Shown piece after piece: positions 1 to 10,400 of a DNA stretch of 64,000 nt. Made by a program: the position numbers and the translations under genes. Source of the DNA: Sunxiuqinia dokdonensis (GTDB taxonomy: Bacteria; Bacteroidota; Bacteroidia; Bacteroidales; Prolixibacteraceae); contig NZ_LGIA01000151.1 in assembly GCF_001270965.1 (NCBI RefSeq), positions 1 through 64,000 on the forward strand. The letters are read 5' to 3'. Position 1 is the first letter of the stretch, and every line of letters begins with the position of its first letter. The notes beneath the pieces were generated by a model that was not told where the DNA came from, ran no database searches, and saw only the letters and a list, made by a program, of their open reading frames with translations.

Positions 1-96
1 CACCGAGCCCAACCTGGTAGTCGATCAAAGCTCAACCCGTGTGCCTGAAAAGGTACTGACCTGCGAAAACAAAGAGATACATTGGCAGGAGGATTG

Positions 97-1008
97 ATGG
101 CCAACCGGAAAGAACTGGAGCAGGAAAAGGAAACGAACCGGAAGTTAGTCACCGAGATCAATGTTCAGTTGGAAAAATCTAAATTTCAATCCCTTGATGA
201 AGTCAAACAAATTCTGGCGCAGCCAATGGACTTGGAACAAGCGAAGCAAAAGCTGGCCAGATTCAGGGAACAGCTCACATTGATTAAAAGGCAACAGGAA
301 CAATTGCTGGAAGAAATTGGCGACCGGAAGTATGACATGGAATTGCACAAAAAATTGCTTGCTGAAATTGCCGCGCTGGCTGAGCTGTCGCAGCAAAAAC
401 ACCAGGAGTTCGGGAAGCTGACTGAGCTGCTGAAAAAACTTCAGCAAGATTTGGAGAATCAGGCGGCCCTTCGAAAGGAGTTGGAAGCACTGAACCTCCG
501 GGCTGAGAATATTCGCACCATGAAATCCTTGTTTAAGGGAAGCGGTTTTGTTAATTACATTTCGTCGGTCTACCTGCAAAACTTGTGCAACGCAGCCAAC
601 GACCGTTTTTTTCAACTGACGCGCCAGAAATTGAGCCTGGAGATTACCCCGGAAAACAACTTCCAAGTGCGCGACTTTATGAATGGCGGCAAGGTTCGCA
701 GTGTGAAAACCCTTTCGGGCGGACAAACGTTTCAGGCAGCGCTGTCGCTGGCTTTAGCTTTGGCTGATAATATTCAGAAGATTACGGAATCGAACCAGAA
801 CTTTTTCTTCCTCGACGAAGGTTTTGGCTCCCTGGATAAAGAGTCTTTGTCCATCGTTTTTGATACCTTGAAGTCACTACGAAAAGAAAACCGCATTGTT
901 GGTGTCATTTCTCACGTCGAAGAGATGCAACAGGAAATAGATGTTCACCTTCGGATAGAGAATCAGGACGAAACAGGAAGTTTGATTCACGCCAGTTGGA
1001 AGGAGTAA
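97..1008 (+). CDS. SbcC-like SMC/ABC ATPase, C-terminal fragment
   Basis: This encodes only the C-terminal half of an SbcC/Rad50-type ATPase, the DNA end-processing partner of SbcD. A coiled coil covers about residues 1-150. An ABC signature LSGGQ lies near residue 205 and a Walker B (FFFLDEGFG) near 236-244. Full SbcC is about 1000 residues with an N-terminal Walker A, which is not present here. The ATG at 97 follows AGGAGG and overlaps a TGA at 95-97 that closes the +2 frame, which is open from base 1. However, this gene's own frame continues upstream to codon 49 with coiled-coil-like residues (DLRKQRDTLAG) before an in-frame TGA at 46. It may therefore be a frameshifted or split sbcC rather than a separate gene. 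Family call is firm; start and integrity are uncertain. Confidence 0.6.
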   Translation: MANRKELEQEKETNRKLVTEINVQLEKSKFQSLDEVKQILAQPMDLEQAKQKLARFREQLTLIKRQQEQLLEEIGDRKYDMELHKKLLAEIAALAELSQQKHQEFGKLTELLKKLQQDLENQAALRKELEALNLRAENIRTMKSLFKGSGFVNYISSVYLQNLCNAANDRFFQLTRQKLSLEITPENNFQVRDFMNGGKVRSVKTLSGGQTFQAALSLALALADNIQKITESNQNFFFLDEGFGSLDKESLSIVFDTLKSLRKENRIVGVISHVEEMQQEIDVHLRIENQDETGSLIHASWKE

Positions 1009-1055
1009 TAGTTCGAATGAAGTGAATTCAATGACCATATTTAATTACAAGAACG

Positions 1056-1086
1056 ATTGGGGAATAGACTTTTCTGGTTAAATTCG
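1056..1086 (+). promoter_or_regulatory. Predicted promoter of the Wadjet operon
   Basis: ATTG at 1056-1059 is separated by exactly 19 bases from TAAATTCG at 1079-1086. This fits the Bacteroidota housekeeping promoter (TTTG, 19-21 bases, TAnnTTTG) with one change in each box. It lies about 65 bases before the first gene of the operon. Inferred from spacing and sequence only. Confidence 0.45.
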
Positions 1087-1151
1087 AAGATCAAAATAAA
1101 TTACAGAATTTATACTCGACGTACTTATTATTAGCGGACTAACCCTGTTGA

Positions 1152-2381
1152 ATGGCCAAATTTGATAAAATAGAAACCCTGTTTGCAGAACTTTACAAGT
1201 ACCGAAACTTGTTCTCGGCTTTGTTTGATAAGCGCATGTTCTCCATACAGGAGGAAATGGTCTTGCCTTTGGTGGATCACGATACCGAGAAGCTGGAACG
1301 CTTGGCGGCTTTTGATCTTCTCTTCCGCAACCAGGGCCAGATCAGCCTTGATTCGCGATTGCAGGAATTTTTCGAAGAATTTCTCGAAGTGGATGAGACC
1401 GTACATGTCCTGTATATCCAGGAGAACCTGAATCAGATTAAGAAAAATCAGTCTTATTATTTAAAAGAGAATCAAGCCAATAAGCGGGATCAATATCTGG
1501 TAAAAATCAAAAAGCATTTAAGAGGAATTAATCAGATCACGCTACAAAATGTAAAGACGCTTCGCAGTAATACGGATGAAACCTACAAGACGGAAACAAA
1601 TTTCGAAATCAAAAAGGAGAAATTAACAGATGTCAGGAACCAACGTGATGCGCTGGAAGGGGTGATTAAAGCGGTGGAGCGGGTACTGCAAGATGATTTG
1701 TTTTTTAAAACTGCTGCCGATGCTGAATTACAGCTCATCATTCATCGGCTACGACGCACGCTGAATGACAGTATCCATAACCTTATAGAGATACAACAAC
1801 AGATTATAGAATATCTCAACCTCATCGAAAAGCGGGTTCAGGTTGTCGAGAAAGTATTGCGGTTGAAAATGCTTCGAGATAAACATTACCTGAAAGAACA
1901 GACCAACTTCTATCGAATGGTGGAAACCAACCGGGACCTTCCGTTGAAAAAATCAGAAGGGTTCCGTACCCGGCTTTCGATCCAGGATTTGTTAAATGAG
2001 GAAGAAAAGCAGAAACTGATCCTTAAGGTGCGGAACAAACTAAAGAACCAGAAACTTTTAGAGCAAAATATTGCCGGAGAGATTTCTGATGAAGCTTTTA
2101 GTAGCCAGGAAAAAATTGAAGATACGATCAACCTACATGCTTTGAAGCGGATTTTTATGGGCAAAAACCAAGATCTTTTTTCTTTTGTTATGAACCATCA
2201 ATTTCCCAAGGAGATTTCGACCAGCCAACGCATTCGATTGTATTGCCGCCTGGCTTCACTTTTTGAAGCAGAATTTGTTTTTACTGACGAAACCGACAAG
2301 TTTGGAAACTTGGAGTACGCACTCATTTATCCTGTATTAACTTCAAAACAAGCCGCCACTCAAAGTAGTCAAAACCTTTAA
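1152..2381 (+). CDS. jetA: Wadjet/Mks condensin kleisin subunit (JetA/MksF-like)
   Basis: This 409-residue, mostly helical protein is the first gene of a four-gene operon. In Wadjet/MksBEFG systems this position holds the MukF-like kleisin that bridges the SMC heads and carries the MukE-like subunit. The N-terminal ~90 residues look like a winged-helix region, followed by long charged helices (about 100-260) and a compact C-terminal domain. The assignment rests on gene order, size and fold style plus the clear SMC and Toprim genes downstream; primary-sequence similarity to kleisins is weak by eye. It sits 11 bases before the next gene. In characterised Wadjet systems the complex recognises and cleaves foreign circular plasmid DNA. 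Confidence 0.7.
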   Translation: MAKFDKIETLFAELYKYRNLFSALFDKRMFSIQEEMVLPLVDHDTEKLERLAAFDLLFRNQGQISLDSRLQEFFEEFLEVDETVHVLYIQENLNQIKKNQSYYLKENQANKRDQYLVKIKKHLRGINQITLQNVKTLRSNTDETYKTETNFEIKKEKLTDVRNQRDALEGVIKAVERVLQDDLFFKTAADAELQLIIHRLRRTLNDSIHNLIEIQQQIIEYLNLIEKRVQVVEKVLRLKMLRDKHYLKEQTNFYRMVETNRDLPLKKSEGFRTRLSIQDLLNEEEKQKLILKVRNKLKNQKLLEQNIAGEISDEAFSSQEKIEDTINLHALKRIFMGKNQDLFSFVMNHQFPKEISTSQRIRLYCRLASLFEAEFVFTDETDKFGNLEYALIYPVLTSKQAATQSSQNL

Positions 2382-2392
2382 CAGCTCATTCC

Positions 2393-2971
2393 ATGATAGA
2401 TTCCAGTTATCGAACGGCAGAAATATTCGACATCCTTAGCAAAGGACAATTTATTTGCTCCAATGCTATTGATTCGCAGCGCCGTCACTTGTATGAATAC
2501 GTCGAAGAGAATTTTGAGGATCTTGAGCCGAAGTTCAGGGAAATCGGCTATCAACTCGAAGACGGGAACAATTATTACTATTTCTCCCGCCCGAATGAAA
2601 GCAATCAAAATGTGGAAAATAAAATAGAAAAGGCACTGCGCTGGCTGGATATCCTGGCATTTTTTACAAGCTATCGGAAAGATTTATGCAGGGGTGCGCG
2701 TTTCAAGCTTTTTGATATCCTAAATCAGATTGACATCAACCTCGCTTTAAAAGAACAGTTGACGGATTTGCAGAAACGTTCGACTTCCGGGAAAAATTAC
2801 CAGGAAATGCTCAACGACCTGATCAAAGAAATGCAAAAAGAAGGCTTTGTTGATTTGGAAAACGAAATGGAACAAACATGGAAAATCCTGGATTCGTGGG
2901 ACTACATGGAAAAGATGGTCATGGCTGTGAATATTCAGGATGGGGAAAATCAATCCAACGAATTAGATTAA
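2393..2971 (+). CDS. jetB: Wadjet/Mks condensin subunit (JetB/MksE-like)
   Basis: This 192-residue protein matches the size and position of MukE/MksE/JetB, the winged-helix accessory subunit that binds the kleisin. Its start (IDSSYRTAEIFDILSKGQFI) resembles MksE N-termini, and two winged-helix-like segments are plausible over residues 1-130. The C-terminal tail is acidic. The stop codon lies one base before the start of the SMC gene, which implies translational coupling and stoichiometric expression. No enzymatic motif is visible or expected. Confidence 0.72.
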   Translation: MIDSSYRTAEIFDILSKGQFICSNAIDSQRRHLYEYVEENFEDLEPKFREIGYQLEDGNNYYYFSRPNESNQNVENKIEKALRWLDILAFFTSYRKDLCRGARFKLFDILNQIDINLALKEQLTDLQKRSTSGKNYQEMLNDLIKEMQKEGFVDLENEMEQTWKILDSWDYMEKMVMAVNIQDGENQSNELD

Positions 2972-2972
2972 A

Positions 2973-5900
2973 ATGAATCATTTAAACCGAATAATACTGA
3001 TCAACAGTGCAACAGTTGATTTTTACGAACTTCAACTGGATGGCAATATCAACTTTATTGGAACACAAGGAACGGGCAAAAGTACGCTACTCCGGGCAAT
3101 CCTATTTTTCTATAATGCCGATGCCCGAAAGCTGGGCATTTCGAAGGAAAAAGTCTCGTTCAGCGACTACTATTTTCCCTATGCCGATTCTTATGTAGTT
3201 TATGAAGTGAGCCAAGGAAAACGAAACTTTTGCATTTGGCTGTACAAAAAGCAAAACCGCTTATGTTTCCGGTTTATTGATGGGGCTTATCACCGCGAAC
3301 TGTTCATCGATCACCAGCGGGCTTTACCCGAAAGCGAAGTGATTGAAAAATCGAACCAGCGGGGATACAAGGTTCACCGCCCCATTTACAATTTTACAGA
3401 ATACCGCGACATTATTTATGGTGCGAATAAAGCCATGAGCCGCTTCCATGTTTTGCAAAATCCCGCATATCAGAACATTCCGCGAACGATATCCAATATC
3501 TTCCTTAACTCGTCGCTTGATGGCGGCTTCATTAAAACAACCATCATCAACTCACTGAGTGACGACCCTTTCGAACTGAACCTCGATGCCAACCGACACC
3601 ATATTGAAACAGCCCGGAATGATTACCGTGATGTTTCAGAATACCTGATCCATGAGAAAAAGGCGGAGAACATCGTTTCCCAGTACAGCAAGCTTCTTCA
3701 AATGGAAGAAGGAAAGAAGGAATTGGCCTGGCTAATTGGTGCTTCGCACAATTTGGCCAATGAAAAGGAACGCGAGTTGCAAGATAAGCTCGCGGGCCTG
3801 ACCACTGAGTCTTCAAATCAACAGGAAAAAATAGATCGGATTGGTGCAGAATTCTCAGTGAATCGGCGCCGAATACAGGATAAGTTATCTATAGTAAGAA
3901 GCAATATTAAGAAAGCGAACCAGTTAGCCAAAGATTACGCTGCGAAAAACATCCAGCACGTTCTGGCAGAAAATGAAAAGAAGCCGGAGTATGAAGCCGG
4001 GCGATCCCAATTTGAAGCTCAACTAAAGTTGCTTACTTCCAGTATGAAAGATGTGGAAAATCAATATCAGACCGACAAACAGCAGCTAGGAATGCAATGT
4101 CAGCAACAGCTACTTGATTTTGAACGCTCCCTATCGAAAGACAAGGAAAAAAGGCAACAAGACTTAGCGAATACAACCGCTTCATTCTATCAGAAAAAGG
4201 AACAGATTACGGCAGATCACAACCAGAAGCTAGACGAACAAAAGCAGGAGAGGGTAATTGCTGATACAAAACTCCGGGATATTGGTCACCAAATTGAAGC
4301 CATACAAAAGAGCCTGTTTTTAAAGGACGAACAGGAAAAACAGGGTCAGAAGCAGCATGAACTTCTTCAAGCAAGACAAGACCTGCTTGCACAGAAATCG
4401 GTTGCTGAGATTAAAAAAGAAAATACGGTGAAAGAGGGTGAACGGGAGCTGGAACTGTTAAATCTCACGAACAGCCAGGAACAGGCTTCGTTGGCCCTGA
4501 CAAAGGAAACGCTGGAAGGAGAAATTAGTATGTTGAATTCGGAACTGCAAAGCTTATCTGGTTCGTTTTTGGAATTTCTGGAACAAAACAAACCGGATTG
4601 GAACCAATCAATCGGGAAAGTTGTCTCCAGAGAAGTGTTATTACAGAACAATTTACAACCCTTCGTTTCCTCGGGCGATAGCCTATATGGTGTGAACCTA
4701 AACCTGGAACAACTTCAGTCCATACAAATTTCCAAGTCGGAATTGGAGCTCAAACTCGAGAAGTTTACCACCAAGCTGAAAGAACAAAACAAACTGCTGG
4801 AGCAACACCAACAGAAAATTCAGGATCAAAAAGATAAGCATCAAAAGAAATACAACAAAAAAATAGCTGAGTTGAACGCTGAGGTTACAAACTGTACTTA
4901 TCAGATTGAAAAAACAGCTATCGATCTTGAAAAATGCCAGATCACGCTGAATGAACTGAAAGGAAGAGCCGAACTGCAGAAGCGTCAGGAATTGGAGAAA
5001 AAGGAAGATGAAAAGCATCAGCTGAAAGCTGAAAGACAGGAAATTATGGATTTCATCGAAAAGACACAGGAACATTATAAAAACGACATCCGTGAACTGG
5101 AATCAAGGAGACGGGCACAAGAGAGTAAGATCAATAGCGAGTTGAAAGAATTGGGCGATAAAGTAACATCAGGTAAAAAATCTATCACTGAAAAATTTGG
5201 CATTCAGGTCAAAAAACTGGAAGAACAACGCAATGTCGTTTTGAAGGACAAAGGCGTGGATACAGCGGAAATACGCCGATTGGAAACCGAAATTGAAAGC
5301 ATCAGAAAAAAATTGAAGGAGATTGAGCGAAATTATCCTATGGTTATTCGGTACCACAAAGATTGTGAGGAATACATCGACCAGCTGGATGAATTCCGTC
5401 AAAACCGAAAAGCTTTGGAAAATGAGCTGGAACACCTGCAACAGCTTCATAACAATCGGGTCAGCAAAGAAAAAGCCGAACTGAAGTCATTGAAGGAACA
5501 AATAGCTCAAACTTCAAAAATAATTCAGGAGATTCGACATGAGTTAAATGCCTTTGATTTTTTCAAGAAAAGCCAGTTATTTGCCGAACTGCAGAACTTT
5601 ATCGAACATCACGACAGCGCTGAGCAATCGAACTGTGAGGAAAACATCCGCAAATTGCAGAACCTGGCACTGGAATATGAAAAGGATGACAAATCCTTCT
5701 CTGGAAAAATCACAGAATTTTCAGGCTATTTCAATCCGGACAACTGTTTGGGATTTGAAACCAGTTTGTCCGGTAACCTGCAATATCGAGCTTTTGCAGA
5801 GAACCTAAAAGAGTTTGTGAGAGAACAAAAGATTGTAGATTTTAAAACTGAAGTGACCCGAAAATATGCCATGGTACTGGCAAATATTGTGAACGAAACG

Positions 5901-6587
5901 AACGAATTGCTTCAAAAAGAAGAAGATGTTTCGAAGGTCATTCAGCGAATCAATGGTGATTTTAAGAAATCAAACTTCGTTGGTGTTGTCAAAAGTATTG
6001 AAATGCGCATACAAGAAAGTTCCAATAAAATCATCCAGCTTTTGCGGAAAATAAGGAAGTTTCAATCTGAGAATAACCTCAATTATGGCGAAATTAATTT
6101 ATTCAGCCAAGGGAGTCCTGGCGGTAACAACGACGAAGCAGTGAAGTTACTGGAAAGCCTGCTTTCACAGATTGGGCAGGCAAAAACAAAGGTGCTGAAG
6201 CTGGAGGATGTCTTTGAGTTGGAATTCCGGATCCGCGAAAACGAAAATGATACCAATTGGGTTAGCCGTTTGGCCAATGTGGGATCAAACGGAACGGACG
6301 TTTTGGTCAAGTCGATGATCTACATCAACCTGCTGCATATCTTCAAAAGCAATGGAACCAAACAAAAAACCAACACCATTTTGCATTGCCTGATCGATGA
6401 AGTCGGGATTCTGCACGACAGTAATGTTACCGGGTTAATCACTTTTGCAGGTGAACGGAATATCCGCCTGATTAACGGGTCGCCAAATTCGCACAACGAG
6501 CAGGATTACAGGCATATCTATATATTCCGGAAAAACCGTGACTCAAATAAAACCGGAATTACCAAACTGATCAGCCATGAGCTCTAA
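2973..6587 (+). CDS. jetC: Wadjet SMC-like ATPase (JetC/MksB-like)
   Basis: This 1204-residue SMC-type ATPase is the motor of the Wadjet complex. Walker A (GTQGTGKST) is at residues 30-38. Two long coiled-coil arms cover roughly 230-480 and 590-900 and flank a short hinge-like segment near 500-580. The C-terminal head carries a signature-like SNGTD near residue 1105 and Walker B (CLIDEVGIL) near 1140. The short hinge and the SNGT signature instead of LSGG are typical of MukB/MksB/JetC rather than SbcC or Smc. It overlaps the next gene by 11 bases. ATP-driven DNA loop extrusion is the known role in characterised Wadjet; the in-window evidence is domain architecture and operon order. Confidence 0.85.
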   Translation: MNHLNRIILINSATVDFYELQLDGNINFIGTQGTGKSTLLRAILFFYNADARKLGISKEKVSFSDYYFPYADSYVVYEVSQGKRNFCIWLYKKQNRLCFRFIDGAYHRELFIDHQRALPESEVIEKSNQRGYKVHRPIYNFTEYRDIIYGANKAMSRFHVLQNPAYQNIPRTISNIFLNSSLDGGFIKTTIINSLSDDPFELNLDANRHHIETARNDYRDVSEYLIHEKKAENIVSQYSKLLQMEEGKKELAWLIGASHNLANEKERELQDKLAGLTTESSNQQEKIDRIGAEFSVNRRRIQDKLSIVRSNIKKANQLAKDYAAKNIQHVLAENEKKPEYEAGRSQFEAQLKLLTSSMKDVENQYQTDKQQLGMQCQQQLLDFERSLSKDKEKRQQDLANTTASFYQKKEQITADHNQKLDEQKQERVIADTKLRDIGHQIEAIQKSLFLKDEQEKQGQKQHELLQARQDLLAQKSVAEIKKENTVKEGERELELLNLTNSQEQASLALTKETLEGEISMLNSELQSLSGSFLEFLEQNKPDWNQSIGKVVSREVLLQNNLQPFVSSGDSLYGVNLNLEQLQSIQISKSELELKLEKFTTKLKEQNKLLEQHQQKIQDQKDKHQKKYNKKIAELNAEVTNCTYQIEKTAIDLEKCQITLNELKGRAELQKRQELEKKEDEKHQLKAERQEIMDFIEKTQEHYKNDIRELESRRRAQESKINSELKELGDKVTSGKKSITEKFGIQVKKLEEQRNVVLKDKGVDTAEIRRLETEIESIRKKLKEIERNYPMVIRYHKDCEEYIDQLDEFRQNRKALENELEHLQQLHNNRVSKEKAELKSLKEQIAQTSKIIQEIRHELNAFDFFKKSQLFAELQNFIEHHDSAEQSNCEENIRKLQNLALEYEKDDKSFSGKITEFSGYFNPDNCLGFETSLSGNLQYRAFAENLKEFVREQKIVDFKTEVTRKYAMVLANIVNETNELLQKEEDVSKVIQRINGDFKKSNFVGVVKSIEMRIQESSNKIIQLLRKIRKFQSENNLNYGEINLFSQGSPGGNNDEAVKLLESLLSQIGQAKTKVLKLEDVFELEFRIRENENDTNWVSRLANVGSNGTDVLVKSMIYINLLHIFKSNGTKQKTNTILHCLIDEVGILHDSNVTGLITFAGERNIRLINGSPNSHNEQDYRHIYIFRKNRDSNKTGITKLISHEL

Positions 6588-7452
6588 GCCGCTGCCTTTG
6601 TCATTTGCCCGCTGCCTGCTTCGCTTACAAAATGGCGAGCAACTGAATCCGAGTGAGATTAAAGCAAAAAGTTTGCTGAAGCAGTTTTGTGAAGACGGCG
6701 TTCTACAAAAGCAGCCAGTAGGAAATCGACGATCCGTTTATTTTTGTGCAAACGCCGAGGTTTTGCAGAACTACCTGCGGATACAAAATGACGTTCTTTC
6801 GTTGGAAGGTTATATCAACGAGTTTGAAAACATCACCTCCGATGGGGAAAGCTCTCTGATCGCTTCCAAATCGACCAAAACTTTTCGCAGTGGAAGTTTA
6901 CAAGGATTTTTTATAAAGGAAGTGAATTCAGAAATTAGAATTTCAGGCAAAATAGTTCAACCGCAGCCTCAGGGTATCCAGTTGTTTATTCATCAGCCGG
7001 AGGACCTGCAGATTTCGAAAACGGCTTTGGTTGTCGGGGTTGAAAATCCAGAGTGTTTTTTAAAATTTGAAAAGTTAGCCCACCTTTTTCCTCAAAAAGA
7101 ACTGGTCGTCATCATGCGGTATATGAGTACCAGCCCGAACAGGTGGCTTCAGACTATTTCAAACAATTACCTGCATTTTGGCGATTTTGATCCGGCAGGT
7201 TTGAGCATCTATATTCATGAATACCGGAAACAGTTGCCGGGTCACCGCTGTAATTATTTTTTTCCGCCCAATATTGAGCGGCTCATTCATCAATATGGTT
7301 TAACCCAACTCTACGACCAGCAAAATTACCTGCTCAAAAATATTGATCCTTGCCAATACCCGGAAACAGAACAGCTGGTTGACGTACTCAACAAATATCG
7401 AAAAGGGTTAGAGCAGGAGCGCTTGCTGACATTAGAACGCCAAAAATATTAG
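6577..7452 (+). CDS. jetD: Wadjet Toprim nuclease subunit (JetD/MksG-like)
   Basis: This 291-residue protein ends the Wadjet operon. A Toprim domain is visible in its C-terminal half: the catalytic Glu is E156 (VVGVEN) and the DxD metal site is D203-F204-D205 (HFGDFDPAG). In characterised systems JetD nicks or cleaves plasmid DNA after loop extrusion by JetABC. The N-terminal ~100 residues look like a winged-helix region. It is shorter than JetD proteins I know (about 350-400 residues), so part of the N-terminal arm may be reduced. The start overlaps jetC by 11 bases. The stop codon at 7450-7452 shares bases with the stop of the convergent STAND gene. Confidence 0.8.
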   Translation: MSSKPLPLSFARCLLRLQNGEQLNPSEIKAKSLLKQFCEDGVLQKQPVGNRRSVYFCANAEVLQNYLRIQNDVLSLEGYINEFENITSDGESSLIASKSTKTFRSGSLQGFFIKEVNSEIRISGKIVQPQPQGIQLFIHQPEDLQISKTALVVGVENPECFLKFEKLAHLFPQKELVVIMRYMSTSPNRWLQTISNNYLHFGDFDPAGLSIYIHEYRKQLPGHRCNYFFPPNIERLIHQYGLTQLYDQQNYLLKNIDPCQYPETEQLVDVLNKYRKGLEQERLLTLERQKY

Positions 7453-10400
7453 TCATAATCCAATTCCTTTAATATTTTGTCAATCTCAGGTTTTGAGTTG
7501 ATTTGTTGAAGCAACTCATCAAAAACATCCATGGCAAAATCCAGATTTTCATCCAGTGAATCATATTTTCGGATTGAATTATAGGACAACATTAGTAACT
7601 TAATCGGATCCTCGACATCATGCCTTCTTTGGGCAATTCTTTTAAAATCAATATCATGTAAAAACTCGATACATTCATTTGGATAATCTTTTGAGCAGTC
7701 AAACAAAAAACTATAAAGACTATATAGTCGCTCTTCATTACTGGAAGCAATGAATTGTTTTATAATGTTTTTCACAGACAAAAGGTTATGAGGGGTTAAA
7801 TGATGGAAGCCGGAAGAATAACTATCCTTAATATCACTTCTTTGATCATTCACATAGTGATTAAGGACATATAAACATTTTTCTTTGTATTTTTCATCAT
7901 GCAGATATCTAAAAGCTTGATTTATAGATTCTCCTATGGAAGCAGGATGAGTTTCATGCAATTCAAACAAAAGCTCTTTACTTTTTTCATTTCCATAAAA
8001 CCACCCATATAGCAGATATATTCCCAAAGATTTTGCAGATGAGGGCAAGAAGATTGTTTGTTGTATAAAAGGTAAAATGTCATTGAAACAACAGAAAAAC
8101 AAATGATTTAACAGGGCAGAGGACACTGTATATACTTCTGAGCTCACTTCTTTTGTGTATCGAATAAATATGTTTTTAAGTTGATCGCTATTAAAACCGC
8201 AACCATTGTCAACACTGTGAAGTACGACAAGTCTTAATTGTATTGGAAGGGAATCACAAATGCTCAACAGATAGTTAAGAACATATTCTGTATAAGATTT
8301 TAACCCAGATAATCGGACAAGTAACTTAATCGCACGGGCGTTTATTGTACGCCATCCTTCACTAAACAATTTATCGTTACTTTCATTCTTATCCCTGCTG
8401 TCCAAAATATACCCACTGTCTTTATTCTCAAATGGTGATTCGATATATTTTTCCCAAAACTCGATAAGCTCCTGATCAATGACAGAGTTCTTTAAAAAGT
8501 ATTTGGATAAGTCTAGGAATGTATAGCGATAAATTTCGTTAATATCCCGATTCATAAGTAAAGAATAAAGAGCCCGAATTTCTTTCACGTCAAATTCACC
8601 TTCAACTAGTCCCTCAAGTCCACTTATTTGGTACCTGATATTTGCATCGTTTTTGAATATCAGTTCGGATATAAAAGTGAAATACTTTTTAGGATCTTTT
8701 TTAACTATATCTCTAAATGCATTGGCATGTTCATCAACACTAAAAAATCTTCTATTATAATAGTGGTGTTCTTCAATATCGTATTTTGAAAATGACCGAG
8801 TCCATTGATTTAACGTAAATAATTCATACCTGTCTTTCGAAACAAGTCCACCAGATGTACCTGCCATGGTTACGCTGTGGTTCGGTTTAATATTCTTATA
8901 ACTCCATCCTTTAAACCTTCTGCTCCACATAAGCATGCTGACTTTTAATGAACTATTTATGTCAATTTCTTCGGCTGGAATTGAATTGAGTAAAAGCCAT
9001 TGATCATATCCCCAGAATGGTAGCGGATAAAACTTATTTTTATATGCCCCGTATTTTGTTCTTTGATTTTTGTATTCCCGATCAGGATCAAAATCCTTTT
9101 TTGTAAAATAAGTCAGGATGAATTGATTTAGCTTTTTTCTTTTTGTGTCTGAGAACAACAAATATGAATTTTTGATTAGGGCTCTATACCAGTACTTTAA
9201 GTCTTCTATGAGAAGTATGTCTTCAACAAGTTTTATATTCACCAACAATGAAAATATGTCACTTAAGAAAGCTTGTGGATTATGGTTTAAGACCTGAAGC
9301 GCGATAAAGATTTGGGTTGACTGTTTGGAACTTAGGTACTCAGCCAATTCATTTCTTACAAAAACATTATTTTCATTTTTATGCAAATAATCGATAATCC
9401 AGTTCAGGTATTTGTGGTATTCGTACATGTCAGGATTGTATTCCTGAAAAGCAGAATCTTCGCGTAATACATTGTATTCCAAATATGGATGATCAAAAAT
9501 GGTTTTGTCAATCAAACAAAGAACAATTTCTTTTAAAAATGAATATGCTTTGATAGGAGCTTCTTTGTAGAGGTTTTCACAAAAATCTACAAATTCCGAT
9601 TCCTCAGAATGAAATCCCAGTTCTCTCTTTCTTTTCTTTACCCAATCAGGTAGATTGCTTAAAAAGATCTTTTTTGCTTCATCAATGGCAAAGTCCGGAT
9701 TTGATTTTATAGCGTTACATAGTATATGCAGCCTTTCTCTGTCATTTCTTATGAAATCCTTTTCGATAGAAAAATAAGCATTCGTCACAATTGGCAGTGA
9801 GAATTCTTTTGTCCTGTATAGTATCCAACAGATAAGATTCCCTCTGCTATTCTCATCTTTTATTTTATTCAAAAGATGAATCGCATTTTCAATATCATTA
9901 TCTCCCGAAAATACAATAAACCGGGTAACAGTATCTCTGATTTGATCATCACCATTATTTATAAGATCAAGCAATATTTCTTCTCTTCGGATAAAAAAGG
10001 TAAACCATGTTATCCCCGGTATAGAATGAAAAAATGATTGTGCTAAAAAATGATTGTATGGAATTATTGAAGTAATTAGCTGAAACTCTCCAGTTTTTGG
10101 ATTTTCTTCAAATGATAAAAGTTCAATTATCAAGAGCTTAATATGATACCTTATTTTATCCGAGAAAATAATAGATTTCAATTGCTCAATATATTCTTTG
10201 TAATTATAAAGCTTTAAATAAGCAAGAACCTGTTTGGTTACTGACCGGATAAATAATCCTTGGTGTGCTTGATTGATCAGAAATTCAAAAATGTTTCCAC
10301 TTTCTTTTTCAACAAAATTTCTCGCATAAGTGTAATCATAGAAAGACTGATGAAAAAATTGAAGGCCAGAGTTATTCTCAATAATAAGATTTTCGGATTT

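Noticed and set aside
145-726. Open frame antisense to the SbcC fragment
   Set aside because: It mirrors coiled-coil codon bias of the + strand gene; its product has no recognisable domain.
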